The notes beneath the pieces were generated by a model that was not told the DNA's origin, did no database searches, and saw only the letters and a program-made list of their open reading frames with translations. DNA of 29,977 nucleotides, taken from Viridothelium virens (taxonomy: Eukaryota; Ascomycota; Dothideomycetes; Trypetheliales; Trypetheliaceae). The stretch spans positions 1-29,977 of the forward strand of contig ML991901.1 in the NCBI GenBank assembly GCA_010094025.1. Direction: 5' to 3'. The position numbers and the translations under genes were made by a program. Positions 10,709 through 19,812 of this stretch are shown one piece after another (position 1 is the stretch's first letter; every line of letters starts with the position of its first letter).

Positions 10709-11485
10709 CGAAGAAAAGATTTGCTAAAATCCATTCCCCCTCGACTCATATACTAATATGTGGAGACGTTTAAAAATCTGTTCCCTGATAGTCATATAGG
10801 CGCGTAGAAATAAAGGCCAGCCTCTGGAGACCCTCTGCTGCGCTTGTGATGCCTTTCGATGGTCGTTCTCGTCGTCTCGTGCCGTCGTCGTCGTGGTTGT
10901 GTCCGCTTTCATTATGCCGTGTCATGTCTTGTGGGGGTTTTTTTTGCCGCTGCCACCAACGTCATGCCCGCCACCATTGTGCGTACCTTCGTTTTGTCTT
11001 CTTCATGCCTCGCAGTCGTTATGTCGGTCGTCGTTGTGTCGGATGTCATTGTGCCTCGCCATGAGTGCAGTGCCAACTGTATGACCCTGCTCTGCTATGT
11101 TCACGCAGAAAATGACCTCTCCATACGGAGTACACCGAACCTAGAGCCTAGGTAGGTTAGTGGTATTAGCCCGCTGACTCAGAAATTTACGGCCGGCTCA
11201 ACCTCGGCTCAACTCCGCTCACGCTTGCACTGCCACGGCTCATGCTCTTCTCAGTCGGCTTAGGATTTACTTAGCGTACCGCGAGTTAGCTTGTGCTATA
11301 TATAGCAGGAATCTATCAATCTTTAAAAGACTATAATGAGTCACCATATATTTCGATTCTTCATAGTGATATATATCATCTTTGCAATACGGTTCTAGAT
11401 GCTGAGTTTTCTTGCCCACAGCGGTAGGGACTACGGTGAAGGATTGCCCTTCTTCTTCACTCTATCAACCAGAGAGAAGCGCTAG
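10709..11485. other. Spacer before the aminotransferase
   Basis: Contains a GTCGT-rich low-complexity stretch (about 10860-11050) and a cluster of GGCTCA/CGGCTCA direct words (about 11190-11275) that may be an old element end. No gene seen. Confidence 0.5.
11297..11304 (+). promoter_or_regulatory. TATA box, aminotransferase
   Basis: TATATATA lies about 180 bp before the ATG at 11486, with a CT-rich stretch (about 11443-11467) just before the start, as in many fungal leaders. Placement is plausible but not proven. Confidence 0.4.
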
Positions 11486-12733
11486 ATGGCCCGGCGACGT
11501 ACTACCAGAGTGCAGTCGCTGACTGGGATTGGTGTTGATCGCATGGGCACACTGGCGGCTCAGAAGGAAGCGTCGTCGGACACAACGTTAAAGGTAAGAG
11601 AGCAGAACGACAGGCCGCTCAGGATGGAAAACCTTGACACCGACGTTCCTCCCCATCCTATCGCCCTCGAAGTTACGGCCACGGCTATATCAAGTAAAGA
11701 AGACAATAGTTATCTGCCATTTATTGGCCAGCTTGGCCTTCGTAAAGCTGCGGCAGCTCATGTGTCTCGAATGACTGGAGACGTTACGCAGTACTCTGGC
11801 GAGAAAAATTGCGTCATCACAGCTGGTGGACTCTCTGGAGTTCTTAATACGCTATTTGCCACTGTCGAGCCTGGAGAAGGTGTTCTTATGACTGATCCGA
11901 CTTATGTTGGACTCATCAATCGTGTGAAACTCGTCGGAGCTATTCCCGTCCTCCTACCATTGGAATTCCGCGCTGGCAACTTCTGGAGGTTTCCACGCGA
12001 GAAGCTGCTGCAATTCATCGAGTCCTCGCGGAACAGAGATGGCATACGGATCACAGCCTTTCTGTTAAGCTCACCTGCGCTGCCATCTGGGGCGTACTTG
12101 GATGAAGAGGACTGGCAAGCTGTGGCGGATGTCTGCATCTCCCGTGATCTCCTACTTATCTATGATGCTGCATTCGAACGACTCCTCTTCGAAAATCGGT
12201 CAGTCGTCCATCCTGCTTCAATTCCTGGAATGGAACAAAGGACTATTACCATCGGAAGCGCATCGAAGGAGCTACGTCTGATCGGATGGCGCGTAGGCTG
12301 GGTCGTTGGACCAATGTGGGCGATGTCCGATATTCAGCTAGTGGGAATGGCAAACGTTGTTGTTCCTGTTGGAATCGCTCAAAAAGCAGCACAAGCAGCC
12401 CTAGAAGACTCTGACAAGGATTGCCTCGAGTTCACCAAGGAGCTCCAAGCCAGACGAGATCTCTTGATGGAGGAGCTAACGGGTCTCCCAGTGGGCATTC
12501 CAGCTGGGGGTTGGTCTTTTGTCCTTCGGGTTGAAAACGGAAAGGAAGCATCAAGTGCATTGATGGAAGAAGGGGTATATGTCACTCCGATGACTGGTTG
12601 GGGAGAAGTTCACGGAGAACATTTTATTAGATTCGTATTCTCCAACGAGCCGTGTCATCGACTGAAGGGTATTGGTATGAAGGTGCGAGCTGCGCTAAAA
12701 TACTCTCAAGTCGAACCAAAAACTGCCCTATGA
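11486..12733 (+). CDS. PLP-dependent aminotransferase, class I/II
   Basis: A 415-residue fold-type I enzyme of the aspartate-aminotransferase superfamily, expected to move an amino group between an amino acid and a 2-oxo acid, or to act as a related C-S lyase or ACC synthase-like enzyme. Seen: start MARRRTTRVQSLTGIGVDRM, LENLDTD-like N-terminus, YLPFIGQLGLRKAAAAH, TAGGLSGVLNTL, DPTYVGL, the PLP Asp in LIYDAAFER (D227), the Schiff-base Lys in GSASKELRLIGWRVGW (K261), and the carboxylate-binding Arg in HFIRFVFSNEP. The usual Asn of NPxNPTG is replaced (SSPALPSG). Length and all motifs fit a complete enzyme with no intron. It is on the same strand as the broken methyltransferase, about 780 bp downstream, and is the only undamaged member of the trio. 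The substrate is unknown. Confidence 0.9.
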   Translation: MARRRTTRVQSLTGIGVDRMGTLAAQKEASSDTTLKVREQNDRPLRMENLDTDVPPHPIALEVTATAISSKEDNSYLPFIGQLGLRKAAAAHVSRMTGDVTQYSGEKNCVITAGGLSGVLNTLFATVEPGEGVLMTDPTYVGLINRVKLVGAIPVLLPLEFRAGNFWRFPREKLLQFIESSRNRDGIRITAFLLSSPALPSGAYLDEEDWQAVADVCISRDLLLIYDAAFERLLFENRSVVHPASIPGMEQRTITIGSASKELRLIGWRVGWVVGPMWAMSDIQLVGMANVVVPVGIAQKAAQAALEDSDKDCLEFTKELQARRDLLMEELTGLPVGIPAGGWSFVLRVENGKEASSALMEEGVYVTPMTGWGEVHGEHFIRFVFSNEPCHRLKGIGMKVRAALKYSQVEPKTAL

Positions 12734-12752
12734 GGCTGCTACGGTCATCTGA

Positions 12753-13274
12753 GATCATAATGAAGTACCATCTCTAGACGTAGTTAGAGTCATATTCAAG
12801 GTCACAGATGTGAACAGACATGAGATTGGAGATCCCGACCAAAGAGAGGACGTTGCGAAAAACACTTTGGATCAGACAAACGAAGAGAATGGGCTCGCCA
12901 TCCAGACAATCCGGCTCCTCAGTCCGCCATCAGATCGCCCGACAGCGAAGCTAGTACTGATTTGCTTGACGTAGGAGGAGAAAGAGCGCCTCCTACGCAA
13001 AGGCTAGATTACGATCCAAGGGGTATTAACCTACACAGTAGAGTTCTTTAAGTCACAGGCTTCGCAATATGGGAAATGCAGCGAATTCAACTATATGGCG
13101 CGGAATTATAAGAACTCGGAATAATGCCTGAATCACAGCGAGCTGGGTTATAATGCCGTAAGCTGTGTTAACACTCCAAGATGCTGCAATTGCTTGGGGA
13201 ACCACCATAGCCGAGCTCGATCGTGTCCAATCCGTCAGAAACAAACTCCGAACAGAATACTAAATGGAAGGTAA
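12753..13274 (+). pseudogene. LINE ORF1 (gag-like) relic with CCHC zinc knuckles
   Basis: One reading frame runs from about 12753 to TAA at 13272, broken by TAG at 12972, TAG at 13005 and TAA at 13122. It reads AIQTIRLLSPPSDRPTAKLV, then TVEFFKSQASQYGKCSEFNY and a zinc-knuckle segment CCNCLGNHHSRARSCPIRQK (C-x2-C-x4-H-x4-C). This is the end of the nucleic-acid-binding ORF1 of a Tad/I-like non-LTR retrotransposon. Each inner stop can come from a CAG or CAA Gln codon by one C to T change, consistent with RIP. The relic starts just 20 bp after the aminotransferase stop. Confidence 0.7.
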
Positions 13275-13450
13275 GCCTTCGAAGATACTTCAGGCTAATC
13301 TCCAGCACCAGCACAGAACACAATACGCCCTGCTTAACGATGAAACACTATAGGATTTCGCCATTTTACTGATCTAAGGGCCGGCTGGCTCGAGGACGGA
13401 TGAGGACGGATTCATAGCCACACCACAAAGCCATCAACACTCTCAGCCAA
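13264..13450 (+). pseudogene. LINE ORF2 start (AP-endonuclease) relic
   Basis: ATG at 13264 overlaps the ORF1 stop by 11 nt (13264-13274), a normal ORF1/ORF2 junction for this class. The reading KILQANLQHQHRTQYALLND ... DFAILLI matches the N-terminus of an APE-type endonuclease (ANLQ at the metal-binding Asn). TAG at 13351 and TAA at 13375 again sit at likely Gln codons. GFIATPQSHQH continues the family pattern, after which similarity is lost near 13450. No reverse transcriptase remains. Confidence 0.65.
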
Positions 13451-13914
13451 GCATCACGACCGTATCGATTGATACCTTTGAGCAACCCACAGACACTATC
13501 CTCTCAAACTTTGCTTTGATTGATGCGCAGTCGTCACGTAGGCCGATGTCGAGGTCTGTCGCTGCAGCGCAGAAAGTTTCAGGGCGCAGGGAAAAGAAGC
13601 TACTAAGGAGAGCGTGGGTGCGAATAGAGCAGGAGGCGTTGGAAGTTGAGCTCTAGAAGATACCTATTCTGGATACATGGTTACCACATACTCAGAGAAA
13701 GACGGTGGGATTAAGAAAGATCAGATAATATAAACGCTACGTACTCCTACCCCGTTGGGACAAAAGTGGACCCAAATCGGGATAATTTTCTTAAAGGATA
13801 AAATTGGTAATTAATTCACCGAAACATAGATTACCCAGGTGGTGTCACAATACACAAAATGAATCAACAAAGTCACTGAAGACACATCTTAAAGTTAGAT
13901 AACTGCAACGCTAT
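13451..13914. other. Unassigned tail between the LINE relic and the STAND gene
   Basis: The ORF2 frame stays open with basic text (VSGRREKKLLRRAWVRIEQE) to TAG at about 13654, which may belong to another element. The rest, including the STAND gene 3' flank, shows no feature. Confidence 0.35.
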
Positions 13915-16900
13915 TCACGTAAGACTTGCCCCAACATTCCCGCCGTTCTCCGGATTTGCTTTTATCGAAGGCTCCCGCGAAGGCTTTTCGATGCCCCATT
14001 TCTCACGAATCGCATCCTCCCACTCAGCGACAGGCACGATCTGCCCGCCAGCGCGCTTCCCGTCCTGTAATTCACCGCCCATCCGGACGTGGCCTTTCCC
14101 TGTCATCTCAAATTCTTCTACCCAGGAAGGTACTCGAAGCCATGAGTGGTCTCGGCTACAGACAAAGCGTTTCAGCGTCCCGTTCTGCAGTTTTTGAAGA
14201 CATTGGTCGTCAAATTGGACATCGTCGCACACCTTGCAAAACCAAATGCTATCCTGGTAAGTCCAGGAGTTTTGGCAGCGTCCATCGCAGCGAAAAGGCA
14301 TGGAGTCTTTCCGTTTCTTCTTTGGGGCTGCACTTGCTGGGACAGATTCCTCTTCCTCCTCGGATTTCCCAGCTTCTGAAGATGCGTTGTCTTTATCAAG
14401 ATCTTTTTCCAAGGAGGGTTGCTCCACTTGTCCTCCTTGAACTTCTCCGGAGTTCCCTGTCCCATCAAGGATTTCCTTGTCAGACGAGCTTTGAGGCTGG
14501 GATGGAGAGCCGTCCTCTTGGTCATGATATCTTTCGTCAGGACCAAATAGGGACCATGCGCTTAGAGAGTTAAGATCGTCTCCCACATGCATCAGTATGT
14601 TCGCTATCTGGCCATACGCATAGTAGTCGTTTGTCGGATCGTCGTCACACAACAGATCAAATCCGACCTTCATATCGTTTAACAGCAAGTTCCGTGCCTG
14701 CTCCTGCTCGCCTGCCAAACTGTAAAAACTGGCAAGCGACAGACGAAGCGGCTGTGCAGCGAGAGGATTTGTTCCCGCTTTCTTGGTCAACTCTTCCAGC
14801 TCGACCATGTGGTTTCTGAACTCGTTGCTCAGGCTTGATGTGGATCGCGCATTTGAGAAGTGATAATTGAAAACATATCTAGCTGCCCAGATACCGCTGA
14901 AGATTTCCTTCCAATAGTTGGATTGGAAGCCTATCTTGCAGCAGTCCATCCACCGTGCCAAGGCCAGCTCCAAATTTTTTTCTTCGTCACTGTGACGAGC
15001 TAGAGCGACCCCATGTGAAATAAGCAGATCGACCACATGAGAATTTTTATTGCTGTTTTGTGCAAACGTGAGCGCAGCCTGTAACGTTTCTAGGACTACA
15101 AAGAACATTTCGTCATGTTTGCTGATACGAAACAATGTTTCAAAGCAGTCTTGCGGCTCGTCCCAATTCGAAAATTCTAACATCATCGATCCAAGCCGAG
15201 TGAGAGTTTTCTCAGCAGATGGCTGCGCACTCATATCTTTGAGGACAGCAATGGCCATTGATCCCTGTCCGCTTTCCATGTATAACGCAAGAAGTCGATA
15301 ATAACTTGGATAAGAAAGCGGATCTAATCCAACAGCTTCTGCCAACCTCTCTGTTGCTCCCGTTGTATTGTGGAGCTCCGTCTGCCAGTCTGCCGATTTG
15401 AGGAGATCTGCAATAAAATCCTCTCTCTCATCTTCGCTCAAATCATTTTTCGCCCTCAGGTACGCAAATGCATTTTCCATTTCTCTGACTGCTTCCTTCT
15501 TATCGTCCTGTGCATCATATGCTTGAGCAAGGCCTTCAGATACCCTCCAAGAGCACTCAGGTCGATTTTTGGCGTTCAGAAATGCTTCCTTTGCGAGCCC
15601 AGGCTCAGAAATCCGGAGATAGGTTGCCCCAAGTCTTTCATGCCACAAGGAGTTCTTTGCAACATCTTTAATCTCCTTTTCAACCCATTCAACCGCTCTT
15701 CGGACCCGTGCACTCGGAGACTTCTGTTCTATCGTTACGTTTGGCTTAGGCTCATCACCGGCTGTCATTTCTTCAGAGTCGTGCTCAGCAGGATCCTTGC
15801 TCTCCGACTCTTCGTTTTCTGCCTTATCTTGGCTAACTAGCTTCTGCTCAATAAAACCGTCAATCCATGAAAATAAGGATTCAGGGGTCCAAATCCTCTC
15901 ACACAGCCAGTGACGAGCTACCATCGTCGCAAGACCTTGTAGAGGTAGTAGTGGATGACCACAAGTGTTGCTTTCCACCCATGCTCGATCACTGCGGCTG
16001 AGCTGACCGATCGCGTCGAAGTCTCTTAGCCATTCCTGTACCGCATTTGGAGCAAAGTCATCGTTCACCCAGTGATGGCCGTGGAGAAAGCCTTCATTCA
16101 AATGTCTTTCGAAGCACTCCGCTGATCGGAGTAAGCTGACTAGATTGCGAACAATCTGTTGTTTTTCTGCCAGCGTCAAAGAGGCAAGATTCGTCTCATT
16201 TCGAAGCTCACGGAGATGAGACGGTAAATGAGACACCGCATACCGCCCGAGTACCTTATTTTCTTCTGTCACATCATCCAGCAGTATAGAAAGGCACCGA
16301 TTTGTGAGAGTCAGATGTGATTCAGCCGGGTTTGCGCTAATTACTACCTTTCGAAAATCAGTCGAGGGAGTGGCGAACGAGAATTTATCGAACATCATCT
16401 TTTCACTCAAATCCCAGAAAAACCTCTGCGCTTTCGGAAGCTCGACATTGTTGAGACGAATTGTCATAGAGACTGTCGGTTCTGCATTCTTTTCTAGTTC
16501 CTCCTCGTGTCTTCTCCATTTCGAGCTCTCGAAAAACTCGCAAAAACCCCAATCTCTGACGACAATATCATTGTCACCATCCACTTCAAGGATCTTGTTG
16601 TACTTTTGTCTAATTTTTCTTTCGAGCTTCTGATGTGGCGCTCTTTTAGTGCGCTGCAACACGGCTGCGCGCATCTCATCCACTGACATCCACCTTATAC
16701 CATAAATTGTCCACAAAAGGAGCTCATTGAGTTGTTCAATCTCCTGAGCATTGAGTGAAGTACTCAGCTCGCTGATGATTCTTCTTATTTTCTCATCTCT
16801 ATCTTCAAGATTTTCCACGCTGATGCATTCTTCAATGTCTTTTACGTCTTCTTCCGATGCGACTGCCTTTGCAACGTTGCTAATGACTTGTTTGACGTTA

Positions 16901-18585
16901 TTGAAATTCCCATTTGCGATCTTGGGAAGTTGCTCTCGAATTAGGCCTACTATTCTCAATATGGATGGCTCCTCACTATTTAGGTCCTCTTTGGAATTGA
17001 GCTCGGACTCGATGTGTCTTTGAATATCTGCGTTATTGTATTCCGAGACGCGGATCTTCGGAACCAACTTAAAGTTCTCTGAAGACTCTTCCGAGCAATC
17101 TTCTAGAGTTTTCTCTGTTGCAGTGATCACGACTCGTACCTTGGGTGATCTGATTGCAAGAACCGACGTCGTTAATTGACGTGCGTCCTCGAGTGCGAGC
17201 TGATCCAAGCCATCGAGAATCAATATGAAACCAAAATCTGCAGTATCTTCCATGTTCGGAGGAGGAAAAAGCTCATTTATAAGATCCTTGGCTACCACAT
17301 CTCTCAAAAAAGAAGGATCTTTTGGCTTCAAATAAGTGAACAATCGTTGCGCGTAGACGTTATCTCTGGTCGCTATTTGCAACGCCATTGATTTCAAAGC
17401 CATGACAGGTTGACGCGTATTCTTACTGGAGCTCTCTCGAGAAGGCTTGTCATTTTTGTCAAAGCTATAACAAGCGACTGTTACCCTCTTCGACTTCGTA
17501 TCTTGTATTTCGTAATAGTTTCTCTGACTATCGAGGATAGCAGAAGCGAGGTAAGTCTTGCCGCAGCCATTGTCACCGCTAAGCACGAGCACTGAATTTG
17601 CATCAGACTCAAGATCGACCCATTTCTGGTAAGAATCAATAGTTTCCAGCCAATCTCCAGTATCTTTGAAAACTTGTGCGCGAGTTTGCTGGAAAGCTTT
17701 TTCCGACTCAAGAGCTCGATCTCTCGTGGTATCCAGCTTTTCGCAAATCAAATCTATCTGCTCTCTGCCCTGTGCCCTTTTTCTTCGGTCATTGGTAGCA
17801 TCAAGCATCATGTCCTTTGTCACAAGCACGCCTTCGTAAATGTTATCAAGTTTCCAGGAGTTTTCTTTCATCATTTCGCTCTGTATATCCGCGCTCTGTT
17901 TCAGCATGTCTATTCCATGCTTTGATTCCAAAACATTTTCCAGCGTGACGCCGTCTATCACTCTACTTTGATTGAGAGTCAGTCGCTCGAATTCCTTTAG
18001 TGTGTCATGGATTCCCGAATCATGGTCAAAGAGGACTAATTTGCTTATATGTACGACATGTTTCCATTTTGAGGCGCCTAATATGTTAATGGAAATGGCC
18101 AAGGCATCAACGAATGTAACTAAAACTTGGTTGACGCATTCTTTGAGATCCATGTCAACTTTCGGAAACTGCTCAATCCGACGAAATATCTTGAATTGTG
18201 TAAGGAATGTCGAAATCTTTCCAAAGAGCTGCTCAAGGTCGGCGTAAAATTTGGAGATTTTAGCGGGAATATCCATCAGAAACTGCACCGCATTGAAGCA
18301 AAGAGTAGCAGGACCAAAAACCATGGAAGCACCCTGAGCAGCAATGCCACCAAGTAGTTGGATAAACTTTAGTACATTTGTAGCCAATTCCTTGATGCGT
18401 TGCTGCCTGCCGCCCGAGTCGGGGTCTTGTGCATCGAACTTCTCCCGAAGGACACCAATTGCTTCCTCGAGACTCCGGTCCCTGGAGCCCCTGAGATTCT
18501 TGCTTGTCTTCTGCTCAAATTTTTTTGCAGCCTGCTCCCACATTTCCTCAAAATTGACTTCGAGCCTTTTGTCTTGGGAAGCCAT
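13915..18585 (-). CDS. STAND / NLR-like protein: Goodbye-NTPase-helical/TPR-ZZ finger
   Basis: A 1556-residue intronless protein. In fungi such proteins act as intracellular switches for non-self recognition or cell death: ligand binding to the repeat region lets the NTPase oligomerise and triggers the N-terminal effector. Domains in order: Goodbye-like N-terminus (about 10-200; FEEMWEQAAKKFEQKT, then helices to SKFYADLEQLFGKISTFLTQ); a linker; a P-loop NTPase with Walker A SGDNGCGKTYLAS (337-344 core) and Walker B ILILDGLDQL (454-463); winged-helix-like text (LLLWTIYGIRWMSVDEMRAA); a long helical region with TPR-like pairs (about 1000-1350; for example LWHERLGATYLRISEPGLAK); an acidic/Ser tract; a basic NLS-like PKKKRK (1421-1426); and a Cys-rich ZZ-like finger (1431-1488; CDGRC, CKVC, QC, C...H). 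ATG at 18585 lies in a good context (ATGGCT). No stop or frameshift is seen, so this copy looks functional. The effector type of the Goodbye domain is not known with certainty. Confidence 0.88.
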   Translation of the reverse strand: MASQDKRLEVNFEEMWEQAAKKFEQKTSKNLRGSRDRSLEEAIGVLREKFDAQDPDSGGRQQRIKELATNVLKFIQLLGGIAAQGASMVFGPATLCFNAVQFLMDIPAKISKFYADLEQLFGKISTFLTQFKIFRRIEQFPKVDMDLKECVNQVLVTFVDALAISINILGASKWKHVVHISKLVLFDHDSGIHDTLKEFERLTLNQSRVIDGVTLENVLESKHGIDMLKQSADIQSEMMKENSWKLDNIYEGVLVTKDMMLDATNDRRKRAQGREQIDLICEKLDTTRDRALESEKAFQQTRAQVFKDTGDWLETIDSYQKWVDLESDANSVLVLSGDNGCGKTYLASAILDSQRNYYEIQDTKSKRVTVACYSFDKNDKPSRESSSKNTRQPVMALKSMALQIATRDNVYAQRLFTYLKPKDPSFLRDVVAKDLINELFPPPNMEDTADFGFILILDGLDQLALEDARQLTTSVLAIRSPKVRVVITATEKTLEDCSEESSENFKLVPKIRVSEYNNADIQRHIESELNSKEDLNSEEPSILRIVGLIREQLPKIANGNFNNVKQVISNVAKAVASEEDVKDIEECISVENLEDRDEKIRRIISELSTSLNAQEIEQLNELLLWTIYGIRWMSVDEMRAAVLQRTKRAPHQKLERKIRQKYNKILEVDGDNDIVVRDWGFCEFFESSKWRRHEEELEKNAEPTVSMTIRLNNVELPKAQRFFWDLSEKMMFDKFSFATPSTDFRKVVISANPAESHLTLTNRCLSILLDDVTEENKVLGRYAVSHLPSHLRELRNETNLASLTLAEKQQIVRNLVSLLRSAECFERHLNEGFLHGHHWVNDDFAPNAVQEWLRDFDAIGQLSRSDRAWVESNTCGHPLLPLQGLATMVARHWLCERIWTPESLFSWIDGFIEQKLVSQDKAENEESESKDPAEHDSEEMTAGDEPKPNVTIEQKSPSARVRRAVEWVEKEIKDVAKNSLWHERLGATYLRISEPGLAKEAFLNAKNRPECSWRVSEGLAQAYDAQDDKKEAVREMENAFAYLRAKNDLSEDEREDFIADLLKSADWQTELHNTTGATERLAEAVGLDPLSYPSYYRLLALYMESGQGSMAIAVLKDMSAQPSAEKTLTRLGSMMLEFSNWDEPQDCFETLFRISKHDEMFFVVLETLQAALTFAQNSNKNSHVVDLLISHGVALARHSDEEKNLELALARWMDCCKIGFQSNYWKEIFSGIWAARYVFNYHFSNARSTSSLSNEFRNHMVELEELTKKAGTNPLAAQPLRLSLASFYSLAGEQEQARNLLLNDMKVGFDLLCDDDPTNDYYAYGQIANILMHVGDDLNSLSAWSLFGPDERYHDQEDGSPSQPQSSSDKEILDGTGNSGEVQGGQVEQPSLEKDLDKDNASSEAGKSEEEEESVPASAAPKKKRKDSMPFRCDGRCQNSWTYQDSIWFCKVCDDVQFDDQCLQKLQNGTLKRFVCSRDHSWLRVPSWVEEFEMTGKGHVRMGGELQDGKRAGGQIVPVAEWEDAIREKWGIEKPSREPSIKANPENGGNVGASLT

Positions 18586-18750
18586 AATTGGACGATCTGC
18601 GGAGAAGTTCTATTTCAGAAGACACAGCGAAGATATGGAAGAGACAGTGGAGAAACCTAATCGACGTTCAGATATCCTATATCGGAGGGAGGCTTCTGAC
18701 TTCCCGACAGCGATAATGATGAAGGTACAGTGTGATATTGCATTAGATCT
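18586..18750. promoter_or_regulatory. 5' flank of the STAND gene
   Basis: Short region between the STAND start and the 70-bp repeat. No clear TATA box. The nearby repeat copy may lie within the promoter. Confidence 0.3.
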
Positions 18751-18821
18751 TTTCAGAGCGTGCAAAGCTTTTCTATAATGACAGAAAAATAGGGGCTGCC
18801 ATGTGGTACATGCTAATTACA
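18751..18821. repeat. 70-bp dispersed repeat, copy 1
   Basis: Shares the core AGAGCGTGCAAAGCTTTTCT and the later word GAAAAATAGG with the copy at 23321-23391; about 87% identical by eye over 71 bp, with mostly C/T and G/A differences. No terminal inverted repeats seen. It lies about 170 bp upstream of the STAND start. Orientation is the same in both copies. Confidence 0.8.
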
Positions 18822-19208
18822 GGATTATTGGTTGCGTCGCAGCAAGCCGGTGAAGAAGGCAGTACAGTCCAGTTAGCTGAGACCAAAGCAGGCAAACAAT
18901 AAAAAGCAAGACTTCCATTATGGTAGCGCCACTTGCAGCGCGAACCTTCCGGGGTAGCATTAACTTAACGCGATCGGCCAGGAGCTGATATGAAGCAGGA
19001 CAAGCTGGGTCCGAGGCTGAGGTTCCCCTATTGCTACGGCCCCACCGTGCCCTATCAAAGCTACAATAGGCACTGCAGGTGCAGCTACCTCAATTCCTTG
19101 TACCCAGTCAGCGCTGCAAGCCAATAATTGAATGTGATACTTATTTTATCTCAAGGCAACTGCCACTAGCGTGGCGGACGCGCTGACCACCCTCTGCTTC
19201 AGACCAAG
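18822..19208. other. Spacer, no gene seen
   Basis: Mixed-composition DNA with no coding or structural signal that I can name. Confidence 0.5.
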
Positions 19209-19436
19209 AAATGTCCGATTTTGACACGGGCCACCACACTCCAAAACCTCCTTTGCTTCCGCAGCTCCTACACCTCCTACACCTCCTGCACCTCTTATCT
19301 TGTCTATATGATAGCTATTATAGAAGGCTGTATAAATTTCGCAGAGCTAGTAGCGAAATAAGCAAATATCTAAAAACCAAATTGGTTCATATCAGAGGTT
19401 TTGGGGTGGGGTGGTCCGTGTCAAAATCGGACATTT
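19209..19436. mobile_element. MITE with 40-bp terminal inverted repeats
   Basis: The left end 19211-19250 (ATGTCCGATTTTGACACGG...) is inverted at 19395-19434 (...CCGTGTCAAAATCGGACAT) with 3 mismatches in 40; the match extends 2 bp outward (AAATG / CATTT). The element is 224-228 bp and codes for nothing. Inside is a CCTCCTACA-like 9-bp microrepeat (about 19265-19293). I could not find a clear target-site duplication, so its superfamily is open. Confidence 0.85.
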
Positions 19437-19812
19437 ATTAGTCGGACGTAGAGTGCGCCTAGTTCGAATCGGATTAGCGCGCATTGCCGCATTTACTCTC
19501 GTCCTCCCCTCCATCGCTTCCTCCATCGCTCCCTCCATCATCTTTTCTTTAGCTCCCTACTATTAGATGATACTAAGGTCAGGAAGGCTCGCCTTTTTTG
19601 CTCTTATTAAAAGCTATACAGTGCTGTTTCGGGCTTTCAAAGAGCCGCTCCAAGAATAAGTCTCGAGAAAGAAGGCTTACTCTACAGCCTCCTGCCCCGT
19701 ATCGCTGGAAAGATCTCTTCATTCTCTGTCTCCGTTTGGCTGAGAATGTATCTCAAGTATACTTGATTCGGACTCTGTTTGTTCTTCTACTGTGCTACAG
19801 GAAAAACCAGGC
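19437..19812. other. Spacer downstream of the metalloprotease
   Basis: Includes CCTCCATCG-type short repeats (about 19505-19545). No gene seen. Confidence 0.5.

Noticed and set aside
10859-11155. Overlapping Cys/Val-rich frames
   Set aside because: Produced by a GTCGT low-complexity stretch; no start context or domain.
13053-13244. Minus-strand open frame opposite the LINE relic
   Set aside because: It is antisense to the zinc-knuckle reading, which has clear family motifs.
19211-19441. A small plus-strand protein beginning at the MITE left end
   Set aside because: The frame is made of the two inverted repeats and a microsatellite; it is an element artefact.
19460-19490. tRNA T-arm-like GTTCGAATC
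   Set aside because: No matching acceptor or anticodon arms around it.
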